DNA of 64,000 nucleotides from Methylobacterium sp. J-070 (GTDB lineage Bacteria; Pseudomonadota; Alphaproteobacteria; Rhizobiales; Beijerinckiaceae): assembly GCF_022829385.1 (NCBI RefSeq), contig NZ_JAKSXX010000290.1:124001-188000 (forward strand), in the 5' to 3' direction. Both the position numbers and the translations under genes were made by a program. Of this stretch, positions 42,472 through 57,232 are shown piece by piece (positions within the stretch are counted from its first letter, which is position 1; each line of letters opens with the position of its first letter). Under the pieces are notes generated by a model, which saw only the letters and a program-made list of their open reading frames with translations, was not told where the DNA came from and made no database searches.

Positions 42472-42589
42472 TCCACCTCATCGGAAGGTGCCGCGCGAGC
42501 GGCCTCGAAGGAGGGCTCCAGGGAACACCGAGACTTCTGGAGGGCTCCTTCGAGGCCTCCGCTTCGCTCCGGCACCTCAGGATGAGGTG
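42472..42589. repeat. Family A long palindromic repeat, copy 4
   Basis: Arms CACCTCATCGGAAGGTGCC / GGCACCTCAGGATGAGGTG and GCCTCGAAGGAGGGCTCCAG / CTGGAGGGCTCCTTCGAGGC lie directly before metH, ending about 20 bp upstream of its ATG. It could influence metH transcription or translation by forming a long hairpin. Confidence 0.92.
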
Positions 42590-42606
42590 ATCTGACAGGA
42601 CGCACA

Positions 42607-46359
<3,753 letters not shown>

Positions 46360-46515
46360 GGCGGGGGCCTGCGCTCTCCCCGCCCGGCATCGCGGGCGCC
46401 GCGAAGCGCCCCCGGGGCAGCGTGAGGTCGGCCAGCGTTGCCCCGGCCTCTTCGCGGAACGCGCAGGCACGGCGGGTTGCGGCAGGGACGGGGTGATGCG
46501 GCGTCGGAAGGGGCC

Positions 46516-46860
46516 TCAGGCGGCCTTCCCGATCGTGAAATCCACGTGCACGGCATCGTAGGGGAACACGATCCGCACGTCGTCCGTGCGTCCCAGGATG
46601 CCGGCGTTCAGAAGCGCGTGCACGTCGGCGTGCGTGTTCTTCACATCCCGATCCAGCAGCCGTGCCACGGCGCGCAGCGACATGGGCTCCTGCCCCGCGA
46701 GTGCCCCGAGAAGCGCCCAGCGACGCGGCGTCAGCACGGTCCACAATCCCTCGACGGTGGGAAAGGAGACAAACGCGCCCTGCGCCTCTCCGCGGAAGGC
46801 AGCCAGGGCGCGGGCACTGGCCTCCTCGAGCGAGGAAACGCCAATGATTACGGTCCTCAT
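46516..46860 (-). CDS. TumA-like (HVO_A0114-type) winged-helix antitoxin
   Basis: A 114-residue DNA-binding protein, MRTVIIGVSSLEEASARALAA at the start, then FVSFPTVEGLWTVLTPRRWALLGALAG and the helix-turn-helix MSLRAVARLLDRDVKNTHADVHALLNAGIL, ending VFPYDAVHVDFTIG. This matches the HVO_A0114-type regulators that act as antitoxins to TumE-family toxins. Its ATG at 46860 overlaps the stop of the upstream toxin gene (ATGA), the usual toxin-antitoxin arrangement. The antitoxin looks intact; the toxin is not. An apparent longer frame through to 47013 is an artefact of the toxin frameshift. Confidence 0.85.
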   Translation of the reverse strand: MRTVIIGVSSLEEASARALAAFRGEAQGAFVSFPTVEGLWTVLTPRRWALLGALAGQEPMSLRAVARLLDRDVKNTHADVHALLNAGILGRTDDVRIVFPYDAVHVDFTIGKAA

Positions 46861-47145
46861 GGCTGCCTCCAGGGTTCGACATCGGCCCAGAAATCGGCCC
46901 GCAAGGCCTCCGGGCAGGTGAAGCGGTAGGGGGAACTCCTGCCCGCCGACGTGCTTATGGTCGCTCTTTCCGGCCTCGTTGTCGTAGCGGAGCACGCACA
47001 CGCGATCGACCACGAGAGCGAGCCGATACTTGAAGCCGTGGGGGCTCTCGCGAACCGGAGCCGGCGCGCTTCAGACCACCATCTCGGCGAACGACCGCTC
47101 AGGGATGATCGCGATCCTCTCCTTGGGCAGCAGTTCGGCCTTCAT
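46857..47145 (-). pseudogene. TumE-family toxin, broken by a nonsense codon and a frameshift
   Basis: Read from ATG 47145, the sequence gives MKAELLPKERI then ERSFAEMVV and a TGA stop at 47073-47071. In the family this position is Trp (EMVVW), so TGG became TGA. The same frame then continues as SAPAPVRESPHGFKYRLALV, VCVLRYDNEAGKSDHKHVGG, a typical TumE core. After EFP the frame is lost, and the correct end YRFTCPEALRADFWADVEPW is found in another frame, closing with a TGA that overlaps the antitoxin ATG. The shift is explained by one extra base in the five-G run at 46929-46933 (five C on the coding strand). Two independent lesions point to real decay, though the homopolymer one alone could be a sequencing error. 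Confidence 0.85.
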
Positions 47146-47929
47146 GTCGGCCAGGATGGTGCCGGTGGCGGTCGTTGGCAAGTGGACCAACAGGCGTCGC
47201 GCCGGCGCGCGGCCGGCGGGCGCGGCGCTCCTCTGACTTGCTTCGCTGCGCTCGCAACGACGGCGGATTCCGGCAGGAACGGCGCGTTACGAGGCTGGCG
47301 GCAAGGCCCTGCCGCGGGCGCGCGGAGTGCCGGCGGATGCCGGCCTGCCCGGTCACCGGGTCGATCCGGTAGACGTTGCCCGGAAGTTCGGGCGCCGCCA
47401 TCGACTCGTGCGGGTTCGGCCCGAAGGCCGGATCGGTGAACCAGACCGCGCCGTCGGAATGGCAGACGACGTCGTTGGGCGAGTTCAGCGGCTTGCCGTC
47501 GAACCGGTCCATGAGCGTGGTGATGGTGCCGTCATGCTCGGTCCGGGTGACGCTGCGGGTCTTGTGCTGGCAGGTGATCAGCCGGCCCTGCCGGTCGCGG
47601 GTGTTGCCGTTGGCGTAGTTCGACGGCTTGCGGAAGACCGAGAGCGCCCCCGACGCCTCCTCCCATTTCATGATCCGGTCGTTGACCACGTCGCTGAACA
47701 GCAGCGACCCCATGTCGCCGAACCAGACCGGCCCTTCGGCCCAGCGCAGTCCCGTCGCGACCCGCTCCACCGTGGCGGAGGCGAGGCGGTACCGGGCGAA
47801 GGCCGGGTCCAGCACCTCGACGGCCGGATCCGGCACGCGCTGCGACGGCTCCCAGCCCGCTCCCGCCGCCCGCGCGGCGCCGAGCAGGGCCGCTCCGGCG
47901 AGCAGGCCCCTGCGCGCGATGATCGCCAT
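47099..47929 (-). pseudogene. SMP-30/gluconolactonase-like gene, C-terminally truncated
   Basis: The 276-codon frame begins with a twin-arginine-like leader (MAIIARRGLLAGAALLGAA). It continues with a good SMP-30 beta-propeller: WAEGPVWFGDMGSLLFSDVVNDRI, NGNTRDRQGRLITCQHKTRSV, LNSPNDVVCHSDGAVWFTDPAFG and GNVYRIDPVTGQ. At about 47345 similarity stops, roughly two thirds through the propeller. The remaining codons read through a family C repeat and, out of frame, the start of the tumE gene. The missing part includes later metal ligands, so the protein is probably inactive. The family hydrolyses sugar lactones, which fits the sugar-acid genes next to it. ATG 47929 is preceded by GGGAGGCGAC. Confidence 0.8.
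47231..47265. repeat. Family C short repeat, copy 2 (at the lactonase/tumE junction)
   Basis: CTGACTTGCTTCGCTGCG followed by CTCGCAACGACGGCGG resembles the copy at 42384. It lies within the sequence that replaces the end of the SMP-30 gene, between the last recognisable lactonase codons and the toxin start. Confidence 0.55.
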
Positions 47930-47978
47930 GTCGCCTCCCTGTGGTGATGGCCCGCCGCTCTTCGGCGGCTCGGACCGG

Positions 47979-49709
<1,731 letters not shown>

Positions 49710-49726
49710 GGCGATCTCTCCGGGTC

Positions 49727-51079
49727 TCACGCGTTCGGGCGGGCGGGGCGGACGGCCCCGGTCGCCACCGCCTCCGTGGCCGGCGCCTGCGGGCGGATCG
49801 ACACGAAGGCGAGGGCCGCCGAGGCCAGCGCGCAGCCCGCCAGGAAATAGAGGCCGGCCTCGTAGGTGCAGGTGGCATCCTTCAGCCAGCCCAGGACGTA
49901 GGGGCCGACGAAGCCCCCGAGATTGCCCACCGAGTTGATCAGCGCGATGCCGCCGGCGGCGGCCGGGCCCGAGAGGAACTCCGCCGGAAGGGGCCAGAAG
50001 GCGGGCTTGGTGCCGTAGAGGCCGACGGTGGCCACCGACATCGCCACGAGGGCCCATAGGCTGCCGAGCAGCGGCCCGGAGGCGATCAACCCGATGGCGG
50101 CGACGATCGCCGCGATGACGAAGTGCCAGCGCCGCTCGTTGCGCCGGTCCGACGACCAGCTCCAGGCGACCATGCCGATCGTGCCGACCACGTAGGGCAC
50201 CGCCGTGGCGAGGCCGGTCTCCCAGTCGGTGAGCTTCAGGCTCTTCAGGATCGGCGGCATGAAGAAGGTGATGCCGTAGGTCGCCGTGACGATGGTGAAG
50301 TAGATCGCCGCCAGCGTCAGGACCCGGGAGTCGGTCAGCGCCTGCCGGAGCGTGAAGTGCCCGTGCGCCTTGACGGTGCCGCGGCGCTCCGTCTCGAGGG
50401 TCTCCTCCAGCCAGCGGCGCTCGTCCTCGGAGAGCCACTTCGCCTTCGCGGGTCGGTCGGTCATCAGCGCCAGCACCACGAAGGCCAGGACGATGGCGGG
50501 ACCCGCCTCGACGAGGAACAGCCACTGCCAGCCGTGCAGGCCGAGCGTCCCGTCGAGCTGGAGCAGCGCCCCCGAGATCACCGCGGTCAGGGCGTTCGAG
50601 CCCGGCACCGCCAGGAACAGGGCCGCCACCACCCGGGCCCGGTATTTCCGCGGGAACCAGTAGGTGAAGTACAGGATCATGCCGGGGAAGAACCCGGCCT
50701 CGGCGACGCCCAGCAGGAAGCGCATGATCAGGAAGCTGACCGGACCGGCGATGAACGCCATGCCGCCGGCGATCAGCCCCCAGGTGATCATGATCCGGGC
50801 GATCCAGATCCGCGCCCCGGTGCGCTCCAGGAGGACGTTGCTCGGGACCTCGAAGAGGAAATAGCCGAGGAAGAAGATGCCCGCGCCCCAGCCGTACAGG
50901 TAGGACGAGAAGCCGAACTCGCGGTTCAAGCCGAACGAGGCGAAGCCCACGTTCGTCCGGTCCATGTAGGCGACGAAGTAGATCACCACGATCAGCGGCA
51001 GCAGGCGCCACGACACCTTGGAAACCGTCCGCCGCTCGATCTCCGGCGCCGCCGCGATCGCTGGAATGCCCGCCGCCAT
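49727..51079 (-). CDS. MFS transporter, anion:cation symporter (sugar-acid type)
   Basis: A 450-residue major facilitator with 12 predicted helices. The N-terminal LLPLIVVIYFVAYMDRTNVGFASFGLNREFG is the signature of the ACS family, which imports hexuronates, galactarate, tartrate and similar organic anions. RWLEETLETERR marks the central cytoplasmic loop. It lies between the dehydratase and the RraA-like gene on the same strand, so it probably imports the sugar acid of the pathway. The start ATG 51079 is followed by a conserved Glu-rich N-terminus. Confidence 0.92.
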   Translation of the reverse strand: MAAGIPAIAAAPEIERRTVSKVSWRLLPLIVVIYFVAYMDRTNVGFASFGLNREFGFSSYLYGWGAGIFFLGYFLFEVPSNVLLERTGARIWIARIMITWGLIAGGMAFIAGPVSFLIMRFLLGVAEAGFFPGMILYFTYWFPRKYRARVVAALFLAVPGSNALTAVISGALLQLDGTLGLHGWQWLFLVEAGPAIVLAFVVLALMTDRPAKAKWLSEDERRWLEETLETERRGTVKAHGHFTLRQALTDSRVLTLAAIYFTIVTATYGITFFMPPILKSLKLTDWETGLATAVPYVVGTIGMVAWSWSSDRRNERRWHFVIAAIVAAIGLIASGPLLGSLWALVAMSVATVGLYGTKPAFWPLPAEFLSGPAAAGGIALINSVGNLGGFVGPYVLGWLKDATCTYEAGLYFLAGCALASAALAFVSIRPQAPATEAVATGAVRPARPNA

Positions 51080-51146
51080 GGCGCCCTCCGAAATCCTATC
51101 GTGGTGGTCGTCGCGTCGCCCCGGAAGCCGAGACGGGGCGCGGCGC

Positions 51147-51866
51147 TCAGCGGCCGTTCCGCGTCCGCCACGCGGCGAAGTCGGCGAGGCTCTGCTCGTC
51201 GGTGGCCGGGTAGAGGCCGAGGATGGAGCGGCCCTTGCGGACCTCCTCGGTGACGAAATCCTCGTAGGCGGTCATCTCGACGGCCTCGGCGGCGACCGCG
51301 TCGGCGATATGGGCCGGGATGACCGCGACGCCGTCGCCGTCGCCCACGATCACGTCGCCGGGGAAGACCGGGGCGTCGCCGCAGCCGATCGGGACGTTGA
51401 TGTCGATCGCCTGGTGGATGGTGAGGTTCGTCGGTGCCGACGGGCGCGCGTGGTAGCTCGGCATGTCGAGCGCGGCGATCTCGTCGGCATCGCGGAAACC
51501 GCCGTCGGTCACGAGGCCGGCGCAGCCCCGCACCATCAGCCGCGTCGCCAGGATGGAGCCCGCGGAGGCCGCCCGGGCATCCTTGCGGCTGTCGATCACG
51601 AACACGGCGCCGGGCGGGCACTCCTCCACGGCCTTGCGCTGCGGATGCGCCCGGTCCCGGAACACGGTGATGGGGTTGAGGTCCTCGCGGGCCGGCATGT
51701 AGCGCAGGGTGAACGCCTCGCCGACCATGGTGCCGCCGCCGCGCTTCAGGGGGAGCACGCCCTGGATCATCTGGTTGCGGAAGCCGCGCTTGTAGAGGGC
51801 GGTCATCAGCGTCGCCGTGCTGACGGTCTTCAGCTTGGCGCGCGTCTCTGGGGACAGCCCGGACAT
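51147..51866 (-). CDS. RraA-like protein (possible aldolase)
   Basis: A 239-residue member of the RraA / 4-hydroxy-4-methyl-2-oxoglutarate aldolase superfamily. It shows TLMTALYKRGFRNQMIQG, a Gly-rich GAVFVIDSRKD, LVTDGGFRDADEI (the Arg-Asp pair that in HMG/CHA aldolases binds pyruvate and metal), and GDGDGVAVIPAHIAD. Despite the usual name it need not regulate RNase E. In this cluster it could cleave or dehydrate a keto acid. A strong GGGAGGAG precedes ATG 51866. It is divergent from gntR across a 114 bp promoter region. Confidence 0.85.
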   Translation of the reverse strand: MSGLSPETRAKLKTVSTATLMTALYKRGFRNQMIQGVLPLKRGGGTMVGEAFTLRYMPAREDLNPITVFRDRAHPQRKAVEECPPGAVFVIDSRKDARAASAGSILATRLMVRGCAGLVTDGGFRDADEIAALDMPSYHARPSAPTNLTIHQAIDINVPIGCGDAPVFPGDVIVGDGDGVAVIPAHIADAVAAEAVEMTAYEDFVTEEVRKGRSILGLYPATDEQSLADFAAWRTRNGR

Positions 51867-51949
51867 CCGCTTCTCCTCCCGACGATCGTGGCGCCGCGGA
51901 CCGGACCGTCGAGGATCCGATCCGGCCGAAGCGTGGCCCTGGGCACCGA

Positions 51950-51961
51950 CTGATATCTCAG
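51950..51961. promoter_or_regulatory. GntR-type operator candidate 1
   Basis: CTGATATCTCAG contains TGA-N4-TCA, a half-symmetric pattern usual for FadR-subfamily GntR operators. It lies in the divergent rraA-gntR promoter region, 20 bp before the gntR GTG and 84 bp before rraA. Its exact reverse complement recurs at 52802. Confidence 0.7.
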
Positions 51962-51980
51962 GACTTGAATAGCACGCGCC

Positions 51981-52766
51981 GTGAATCCATTGTCAACACG
52001 AATACGTCCGGCCGGCGAAGCGTCGGACGGTCTTCCGAAGGTGACGAGGACTGTGTTGGCCGGGTCTGGACTGGGTGCGGCTGAAGGGCAGGGCGGCTCG
52101 ATCCCGTCGGGCCCGCGACCGGCGCGCTCCCTGGCGGAGACCGCCTACGACGCCATCGAGCAGATGATCATCAGCCGCCGCCTCGCCCCGGGCGCGATGG
52201 TGTCGGAGGGGGAACTCGGCGAGGAGCTGGCGCTCGGGCGCACCCCGGTCCGCGAGGCGCTGGCGCGGCTCAAGGCGATCGGCTTCGTCGAGGTTCACCC
52301 GCGCCGCGGCGTGCTCGTCACCCCGGTGGACATCATCAAGCATCTCGAACTCCTCGAGGTCCGGCGCCCCCTCGACGAGACCGTGGCCCGCTGCGTGGTC
52401 GCGCGCGCCTCGGAGGCGGATGTGGCGACGCTGCGGGAACGCGCGTCCGGGCTGGTCGCGGCGGCGGGAGCCCGGGACCGCGAGGTCTATTTCCGGATCA
52501 AGCGGTCGCTGCACGAGGCTCTGGTCGGGGCCGCCTACAACCCGACGCTGACCAGCACCATGGCGGCGCTGCACGCCCAGTCCCGGCGCTTCTGGTACAC
52601 CTACGAGCCGACCGCGAGCTTCCTCGATTGCGCGCGCATCCACGCGGGGATCGTGGCCGCGGTGGCGGCCCGCGATCCCGAGACGGCGATCGCCGGCATC
52701 GGGTCGCTGTTCGATTTTCTCGACCACATGACCCGCAAGGCCCTCGACCGGCGGCCCCTCGTCTGA
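51981..52766 (+). CDS. GntR-family regulator (FadR/FCD subfamily)
   Basis: A up to 261-residue repressor. The winged helix lies at about residues 50-115 ([48 protein letters not shown]). The FCD ligand-binding domain follows ([53 protein letters not shown]). The His and Asp pattern of metal-binding FCD domains is at least partly kept. The first about 45 residues before the helix have low complexity, so one of the later GTG codons (52039 or 52054) may be the true start. Likely effector: a sugar acid or its keto product. Confidence 0.85.
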   Translation: MNPLSTRIRPAGEASDGLPKVTRTVLAGSGLGAAEGQGGSIPSGPRPARSLAETAYDAIEQMIISRRLAPGAMVSEGELGEELALGRTPVREALARLKAIGFVEVHPRRGVLVTPVDIIKHLELLEVRRPLDETVARCVVARASEADVATLRERASGLVAAAGARDREVYFRIKRSLHEALVGAAYNPTLTSTMAALHAQSRRFWYTYEPTASFLDCARIHAGIVAAVAARDPETAIAGIGSLFDFLDHMTRKALDRRPLV

Positions 52767-52801
52767 CAGGTTGAGGGCCGAGGACACGCCTCTATCCGTG
52801 A

Positions 52802-52813
52802 CTGAGATATCAG
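52802..52813. promoter_or_regulatory. GntR-type operator candidate 2
   Basis: CTGAGATATCAG, the exact reverse complement of the site at 51950. It lies in the 131 bp between gntR and the TPP-enzyme gene, so the regulator can control both halves of the divergent cluster and itself. Confidence 0.7.
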
Positions 52814-52897
52814 GCGCATCCCAGACCGCGGGGCAACATCGCGGCAGGCTGCCCCGGCAGGAGTCCGGGGCGAAGCGAGAGGCCAGGGAGAGACGGC

Positions 52898-54568
52898 TTG
52901 AGCGGATTGCCCCCACGCACCGGCGCGCAGGTGCTCGTCGACCAGCTCCTCGCCCAGGGCGTCGAGCGCGTCACCTGCGTCCCCGGCGAGAGCTACCTCG
53001 CGGTGCTCGATGCCCTGCGCGACAGCGGCATCGACGTGCTGGTCTGCCGGCAGGAGGGGGGAGCCGCCATCATGGCGGAGGCCGCCGGAAAGCTCACCGG
53101 CCGGCCCGGCATCTGCTTCGTCACGCGCGCGCCGGGCGCCACCAACGCCTCCGCGGGGGTCCACATCGCCCGCCAGGATTCGACGCCGATGATCCTGTTC
53201 GTCGGGCAGATCGCCCGGCGGATGCGGGACCGCGAGGCGTTCCAGGAGGTCGATTACCGGCAGATGTTCGGCGGCCTCGCCAAGTGGGCGGTGGAGATCG
53301 ACGACGCGGCCCGGATCCCCGAGATCCTCGCCCGGGCCTTCCGGGTGGCGCTGCAGGGTCGGCCGGGCCCCGTGGTGGTGGCGCTGCCGGAGGACATGCT
53401 CGACGACATCGCCGCCGTCGCCGACGCGCCGCGCGTCGTCCCGGCCGAGCCGGCCCCGGCCCCGGCCGACGTGGCGCGCCTGCGGGCGATGCTGGCGCAG
53501 GCGCGCCGACCGGTGGTGCTGCTCGGCGGCTCGCGCTGGACGCCCGAGGCCGTGGCGGCGATCGCGGTCTGGGCCGAGCGCCACGACGTGCCCGTGGCGG
53601 TCTCGTTCCGGCGGGCGCAGTTGTTCCCGGCCGATCACCCGAACTTCGCCGGCGAGCTGGGGATCGGGCCCAACCCGGCGCTCCTGGCCCGGATCAGGGA
53701 CGCCGACCTGCTGCTCATGGTTGGCGGGCGCCTCTCCGAGATGCCGGCGCAATCCTACGGCCTGCTCGGCATCCCCGATCCCGGCCTGCCGCTGGTCCAT
53801 GTCCATCCCGACGCCGGGGAACTCGGCCGGGTCTATCAGCCGGCGCTGGCGATCGAGGCCACGCCGGAAACCTTCTGCACGGCCCTGCCGGATTTCGCGG
53901 CGACCGGCGGCGGGCGGGCCGCCGAGGCCCATGCCGCCTATCGCGCGTGGTCCGAGACGCCGGAGCCGAAGCCGGGGGCGTTCCAGTACGGCCAAGCGAT
54001 CACGTGGCTGCGCGAGCGGCTGCCGCGGGACGCGGTGATCTGCAACGGCGCCGGCAATTTCGCCACCTGGATCCACCGCTACTACCGGTTCCGCGCCTTC
54101 GGCACGCAGCTCGCGCCGACCTCGGGCTCCATGGGCTACGGCCTGCCGGCCGCCTTCATGGCCAAGCGCAGCCATCCCGAGCGGATCGTCGTGGCGCTCG
54201 CCGGCGACGGCGACGTGATGATGACCGTGCAGGAATTTTCCACGGCCGTGCAGTACGGCGTCGCCATCGTGGTGGTGGTGCTCGACAACGGCATGTACGG
54301 CACGATCCGGATGCATCAGGAGCGCGAGTATCCCGGACGCGTCTCCGCGACCGAGCTGCGCAACCCCGACTTCGCCGCGCTGGCCCGGGCCTGCGGCGGC
54401 CACGGCGAGCACGTGGCGCGCACCGAGGAGTTCGCCGCCGCCTTCGAGCGCAGCCTCGCCTCGGGCCTGCCCGCGATGATCCACTGCCGGGTCGATCCCG
54501 AGGCGCTGACCCCGACCCTGACGCTCGCGGCGATCCGCGAGAAGGCCCTGGCCGCCCAGCGGGGCTGA
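52898..54568 (+). CDS. Thiamine-pyrophosphate-dependent enzyme, acetolactate-synthase-like
   Basis: A 556-residue three-domain TPP enzyme. The activating Glu is in [17 protein letters not shown] Rossmann-like middle domain follows. The TPP/metal motif is [14 protein letters not shown] ... [11 protein letters not shown] (GDG then the DN pair). The substrate channel residues are not those of biosynthetic acetolactate synthase, so it probably acts on another 2-oxo acid, either decarboxylating or ligating it. The start is TTG 52898 (GGGAG 8 bases before). It follows gntR and precedes the aldehyde dehydrogenase, so product oxidation is likely. Confidence 0.88.
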   Translation: MSGLPPRTGAQVLVDQLLAQGVERVTCVPGESYLAVLDALRDSGIDVLVCRQEGGAAIMAEAAGKLTGRPGICFVTRAPGATNASAGVHIARQDSTPMILFVGQIARRMRDREAFQEVDYRQMFGGLAKWAVEIDDAARIPEILARAFRVALQGRPGPVVVALPEDMLDDIAAVADAPRVVPAEPAPAPADVARLRAMLAQARRPVVLLGGSRWTPEAVAAIAVWAERHDVPVAVSFRRAQLFPADHPNFAGELGIGPNPALLARIRDADLLLMVGGRLSEMPAQSYGLLGIPDPGLPLVHVHPDAGELGRVYQPALAIEATPETFCTALPDFAATGGGRAAEAHAAYRAWSETPEPKPGAFQYGQAITWLRERLPRDAVICNGAGNFATWIHRYYRFRAFGTQLAPTSGSMGYGLPAAFMAKRSHPERIVVALAGDGDVMMTVQEFSTAVQYGVAIVVVVLDNGMYGTIRMHQEREYPGRVSATELRNPDFAALARACGGHGEHVARTEEFAAAFERSLASGLPAMIHCRVDPEALTPTLTLAAIREKALAAQRG

Positions 54569-54627
54569 CCGCCCATCGCGGGGGCGGCCCGGTGCCCGGC
54601 GCCCCGTCACAGCAAGAGGAGCAGCCC

Positions 54628-56205
54628 ATGACCCTGCGCGGCGAGAACCTGATCGGCGCCGAGGCGCGGCGCGGCACGGAGGCCACCTTTCGGGCCGTGG
54701 AGGCCGCCACCGGCGCGCCTCTGGAGCCCGACTTCCCGGGCGCGAGCCGGGCGGATCTGGACCGGGCCTGCGCCCTGGCGGAGGCCGCGTTCGACACCTA
54801 CCGCGAGACCGACCCGGAGACCCGGGCCGGCTTCCTCGAAGCGATCGCCGCGAACATCCTCGAGATCGGCGACGATCTCGTCACCCGCTGCATGGCCGAG
54901 ACCGGGCTTCCGCGCCCGCGGATCGAGGGCGAGCGCGCCCGGACGGCCGGCCAGCTGCGCCTGTTCGCCGCCGTGGTGCGCGAGGGCAGCTACGTCGAGG
55001 CCCGGATCGACCCCGCCCAGCCGGACCGCAAGCCGCTGCCGCGGCCCGACCTGCGCCTGCGGCGCATCGCGATCGGGCCGGTGGCGGTGTTCGGCGCGTC
55101 GAACTTCCCGCTCGCCTTCTCGGTGGCGGGGGGCGACACCGCCTCGGCGCTGGCGGCGGGCTGCCCGGTGGTGGTCAAGGCCCACCCGGCCCATCCCGGC
55201 ACCTCCGAGCTGGTCGGCGGAGCGATCCGGAAGGCGGTCGTCGCCCGCGGGCTGCCCGAGGGGACCTTCTCGCTCCTGTTCGACGCCGGCCAGTCCATCG
55301 GGCAGGCGCTGGTGGCCGATCCCCGGATCGCCGCCGTGGGCTTCACCGGATCGCGCCGGGGCGGCACCGCGCTGATGGCCATCGCGGCCGGGCGCCCGAG
55401 CCCGATCCCGGTCTATGCCGAGATGAGCAGCATCAACCCGGTCCTGCTGTTCCCGGGGGCGCTCGCCGCTCGGGGGGCCGCGATCGGGACGGCGTTCGCG
55501 GCCTCGCTCACCCTGGGCGCCGGCCAGTTCTGCACCAATCCGGGCCTGGTCCTGGCGCTGCCGGGACCCGGCCTCGACGCCTTCCTTGAAGCGGCCGGGG
55601 CGGCCCTGCGGGAGAGCCCGGCGGCGACCATGCTGACCCCGGGGATCAACCGCGCCTACCGCGAGGGCGTCGCCCGGGCGGCGGGCCAAGCCGCCGTCAC
55701 CCTGCTGGCCGAAGGCCCGGAGGGCGCGGCGACGCAGGGGCGGGCCGCCCTGTTCGGCACCGACTCGGACGCCTTCCTGGCCGATCCCGTGCTGCAGGAG
55801 GAGATGTTCGGCGCCGCGGCCCTCGTGGTCCGCTGCCGGGATCTCACCGCGATGCGGGCGGTGCTGGAGCATCTGGAGGGCCAGCTCACGGCGTCGCTGC
55901 ACCTCGCGCCCGAGGATCACGCGGCGGCGCGGGAGCTGCTGCCGCTTCTGGAGCGCCGGGTCGGGCGCATCCTGGTGGACGGTTTCGGCACCGGCGTCGA
56001 GGTGGCGCATGCCATGGTCCATGGCGGCCCCTATCCGGCGACGTCGGACGGGCGCACCACCTCCGTGGGCAGCCTCGCGATCGACCGGTTCCTGCGGCCG
56101 GTGAGCTACCAGGACGTCCCCGACACCCTGCTGCCGCCCGCGCTGCAGGCCTCGAACCCGCTCAAGCTCCCCCGGCGCATCGACGGCGTCCGCGACGGGC
56201 GCTGA
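54628..56205 (+). CDS. Alpha-ketoglutarate-semialdehyde-type aldehyde dehydrogenase
   Basis: A 525-residue NAD(P)-dependent aldehyde dehydrogenase. The N-terminus GENLIGAE and the length match 2,5-dioxovalerate (ketoglutaric semialdehyde) dehydrogenases, the last step of oxidative sugar-acid pathways. The nucleophile is the Cys in [10 protein letters not shown] and the general base is Glu in YAEMSSINP. The cofactor loop has GASNFPLAF and FTGSRRGG. It is 59 bp after the TPP-enzyme gene and carries AGAGGAG upstream of ATG 54628. Confidence 0.9.
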   Translation: MTLRGENLIGAEARRGTEATFRAVEAATGAPLEPDFPGASRADLDRACALAEAAFDTYRETDPETRAGFLEAIAANILEIGDDLVTRCMAETGLPRPRIEGERARTAGQLRLFAAVVREGSYVEARIDPAQPDRKPLPRPDLRLRRIAIGPVAVFGASNFPLAFSVAGGDTASALAAGCPVVVKAHPAHPGTSELVGGAIRKAVVARGLPEGTFSLLFDAGQSIGQALVADPRIAAVGFTGSRRGGTALMAIAAGRPSPIPVYAEMSSINPVLLFPGALAARGAAIGTAFAASLTLGAGQFCTNPGLVLALPGPGLDAFLEAAGAALRESPAATMLTPGINRAYREGVARAAGQAAVTLLAEGPEGAATQGRAALFGTDSDAFLADPVLQEEMFGAAALVVRCRDLTAMRAVLEHLEGQLTASLHLAPEDHAAARELLPLLERRVGRILVDGFGTGVEVAHAMVHGGPYPATSDGRTTSVGSLAIDRFLRPVSYQDVPDTLLPPALQASNPLKLPRRIDGVRDGR

Positions 56206-56295
56206 GCCGGTCGCGCGGGCGGGACGGAGGCCCGGCGGGGGGATGCGCCATCTTGCCAGCCGGCCCCCCGGCAGCTAGAGAGCCCCGGCCCACCT

Positions 56296-56370
<75 letters not shown>

Positions 56371-56438
56371 AGCCTCCGCGTCGGCCCCACGACCCGTGAG
56401 GGCAGGGCACCCGCCGCAACCGATGCGCCCCGGGCCGT

Positions 56439-56648
56439 TCAGAGATCCGCGGATTCCGGCTGCTCCGCGAAGGTGAAGACGACGTCTCCGGTTCGCTCGC
56501 AGGACACGCTGACGGAGGTCGCGCCGGTCTGCCCGCGCTGGATCGGAAGCTGTGCCTTGGCGTGGGCGATGGCCGCCTCGAGATCGCACGGCCAGAGCTT
56601 GCTGCCGCTGACGCGTTTACCTTTCCGGAAGGTGATCTTGTAGGCCAT
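56439..56648 (-). CDS. Small hypothetical protein
   Basis: A 69-residue protein starting MAYKITFRKGKRVSG with two cysteines and ending FAEQPESADL. I do not recognise it. It has a strong GGAGGATCCA upstream of ATG 56648, which together with its good composition supports expression. The longer frame upstream lacks such a site. It converges with the tRNA gene end. Confidence 0.6.
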   Translation of the reverse strand: MAYKITFRKGKRVSGSKLWPCDLEAAIAHAKAQLPIQRGQTGATSVSVSCERTGDVVFTFAEQPESADL

Positions 56649-56922
56649 TGGATCCTCCATTTTCGGAGAGGATACACCATTCGCGAATGCTGGCACGCCC
56701 CACAGAAGGCATAGCAATGCTGCGTATCGAGCGTTGCGTGTCAGTCCTGCCGCCCTGCAGCCATCGACTCGGACAAGAGTTGCGGGGCCGGAGATCTGCG
56801 GGCTGCAGAGTCCCGCGCGTCGCGGCGTCCGGCCGTCATGCCTGCGAGGCCCGACGCTGGTACTCGCCGGGTCCGGCGCCGCCGGATCTTCCGGTGGCGC
56901 CGGACCCGGGCATGCGCCTGCA

Positions 56923-57144
56923 TCACTCGGTCGGGGTGGCCGTGGCGACGACCCGCCGAGGCGCCGGCGCCGCCGGCACGAGGCGCGGCGTCGTGGCCAA
57001 CTCGGATGCGGGGCGCAGGGCTACCGCCGCGCGGGCCTGTTCGCGATAGAGCGGAGGGGTCAGGTGGATGGCTTCATCCGCCGACGCGGGGCCGATCAGG
57101 GATGCGGCAGCGAGGGCGCGGAGGGCGATGGTGCGAACGGTCAT
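56923..57144 (-). CDS. Small exported protein with proline-rich tail
   Basis: A 73-residue protein with a signal peptide (TIALRALAAASLIGPASA, then DEAIHL) and a short mature part rich in Ala, Pro and Arg, with YREQARAAVALRP. The function is unknown. AGAGGA precedes ATG 57144. An inverted repeat about 70 bp upstream (57214-57232) may regulate it. Confidence 0.55.
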   Translation of the reverse strand: MTVRTIALRALAAASLIGPASADEAIHLTPPLYREQARAAVALRPASELATTPRLVPAAPAPRRVVATATPTE

Positions 57145-57213
57145 GGTCTAAAATCCTCTCGAGTGTCCGGGCTCGGCCCGGCTTCGAGGGATATCTACGT
57201 TGCACAGCAACAT

Positions 57214-57232
57214 GATCCAAACAGATTGGATC
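57214..57232. promoter_or_regulatory. Perfect inverted repeat upstream of the small exported protein
   Basis: GATCCAA, five bases, TTGGATC. It lies in AT-rich sequence, about 70 bp before the ATG of the gene at 57144 on the minus strand. It has operator-like size and symmetry, but no factor can be named. Confidence 0.5.

Noticed and set aside
46516-47013. A single 165-residue protein joining the toxin and the antitoxin
   Set aside because: The join is created by the one-base shift in the homopolymer. The antitoxin has its own ATG, and the proper toxin end lies in another frame.
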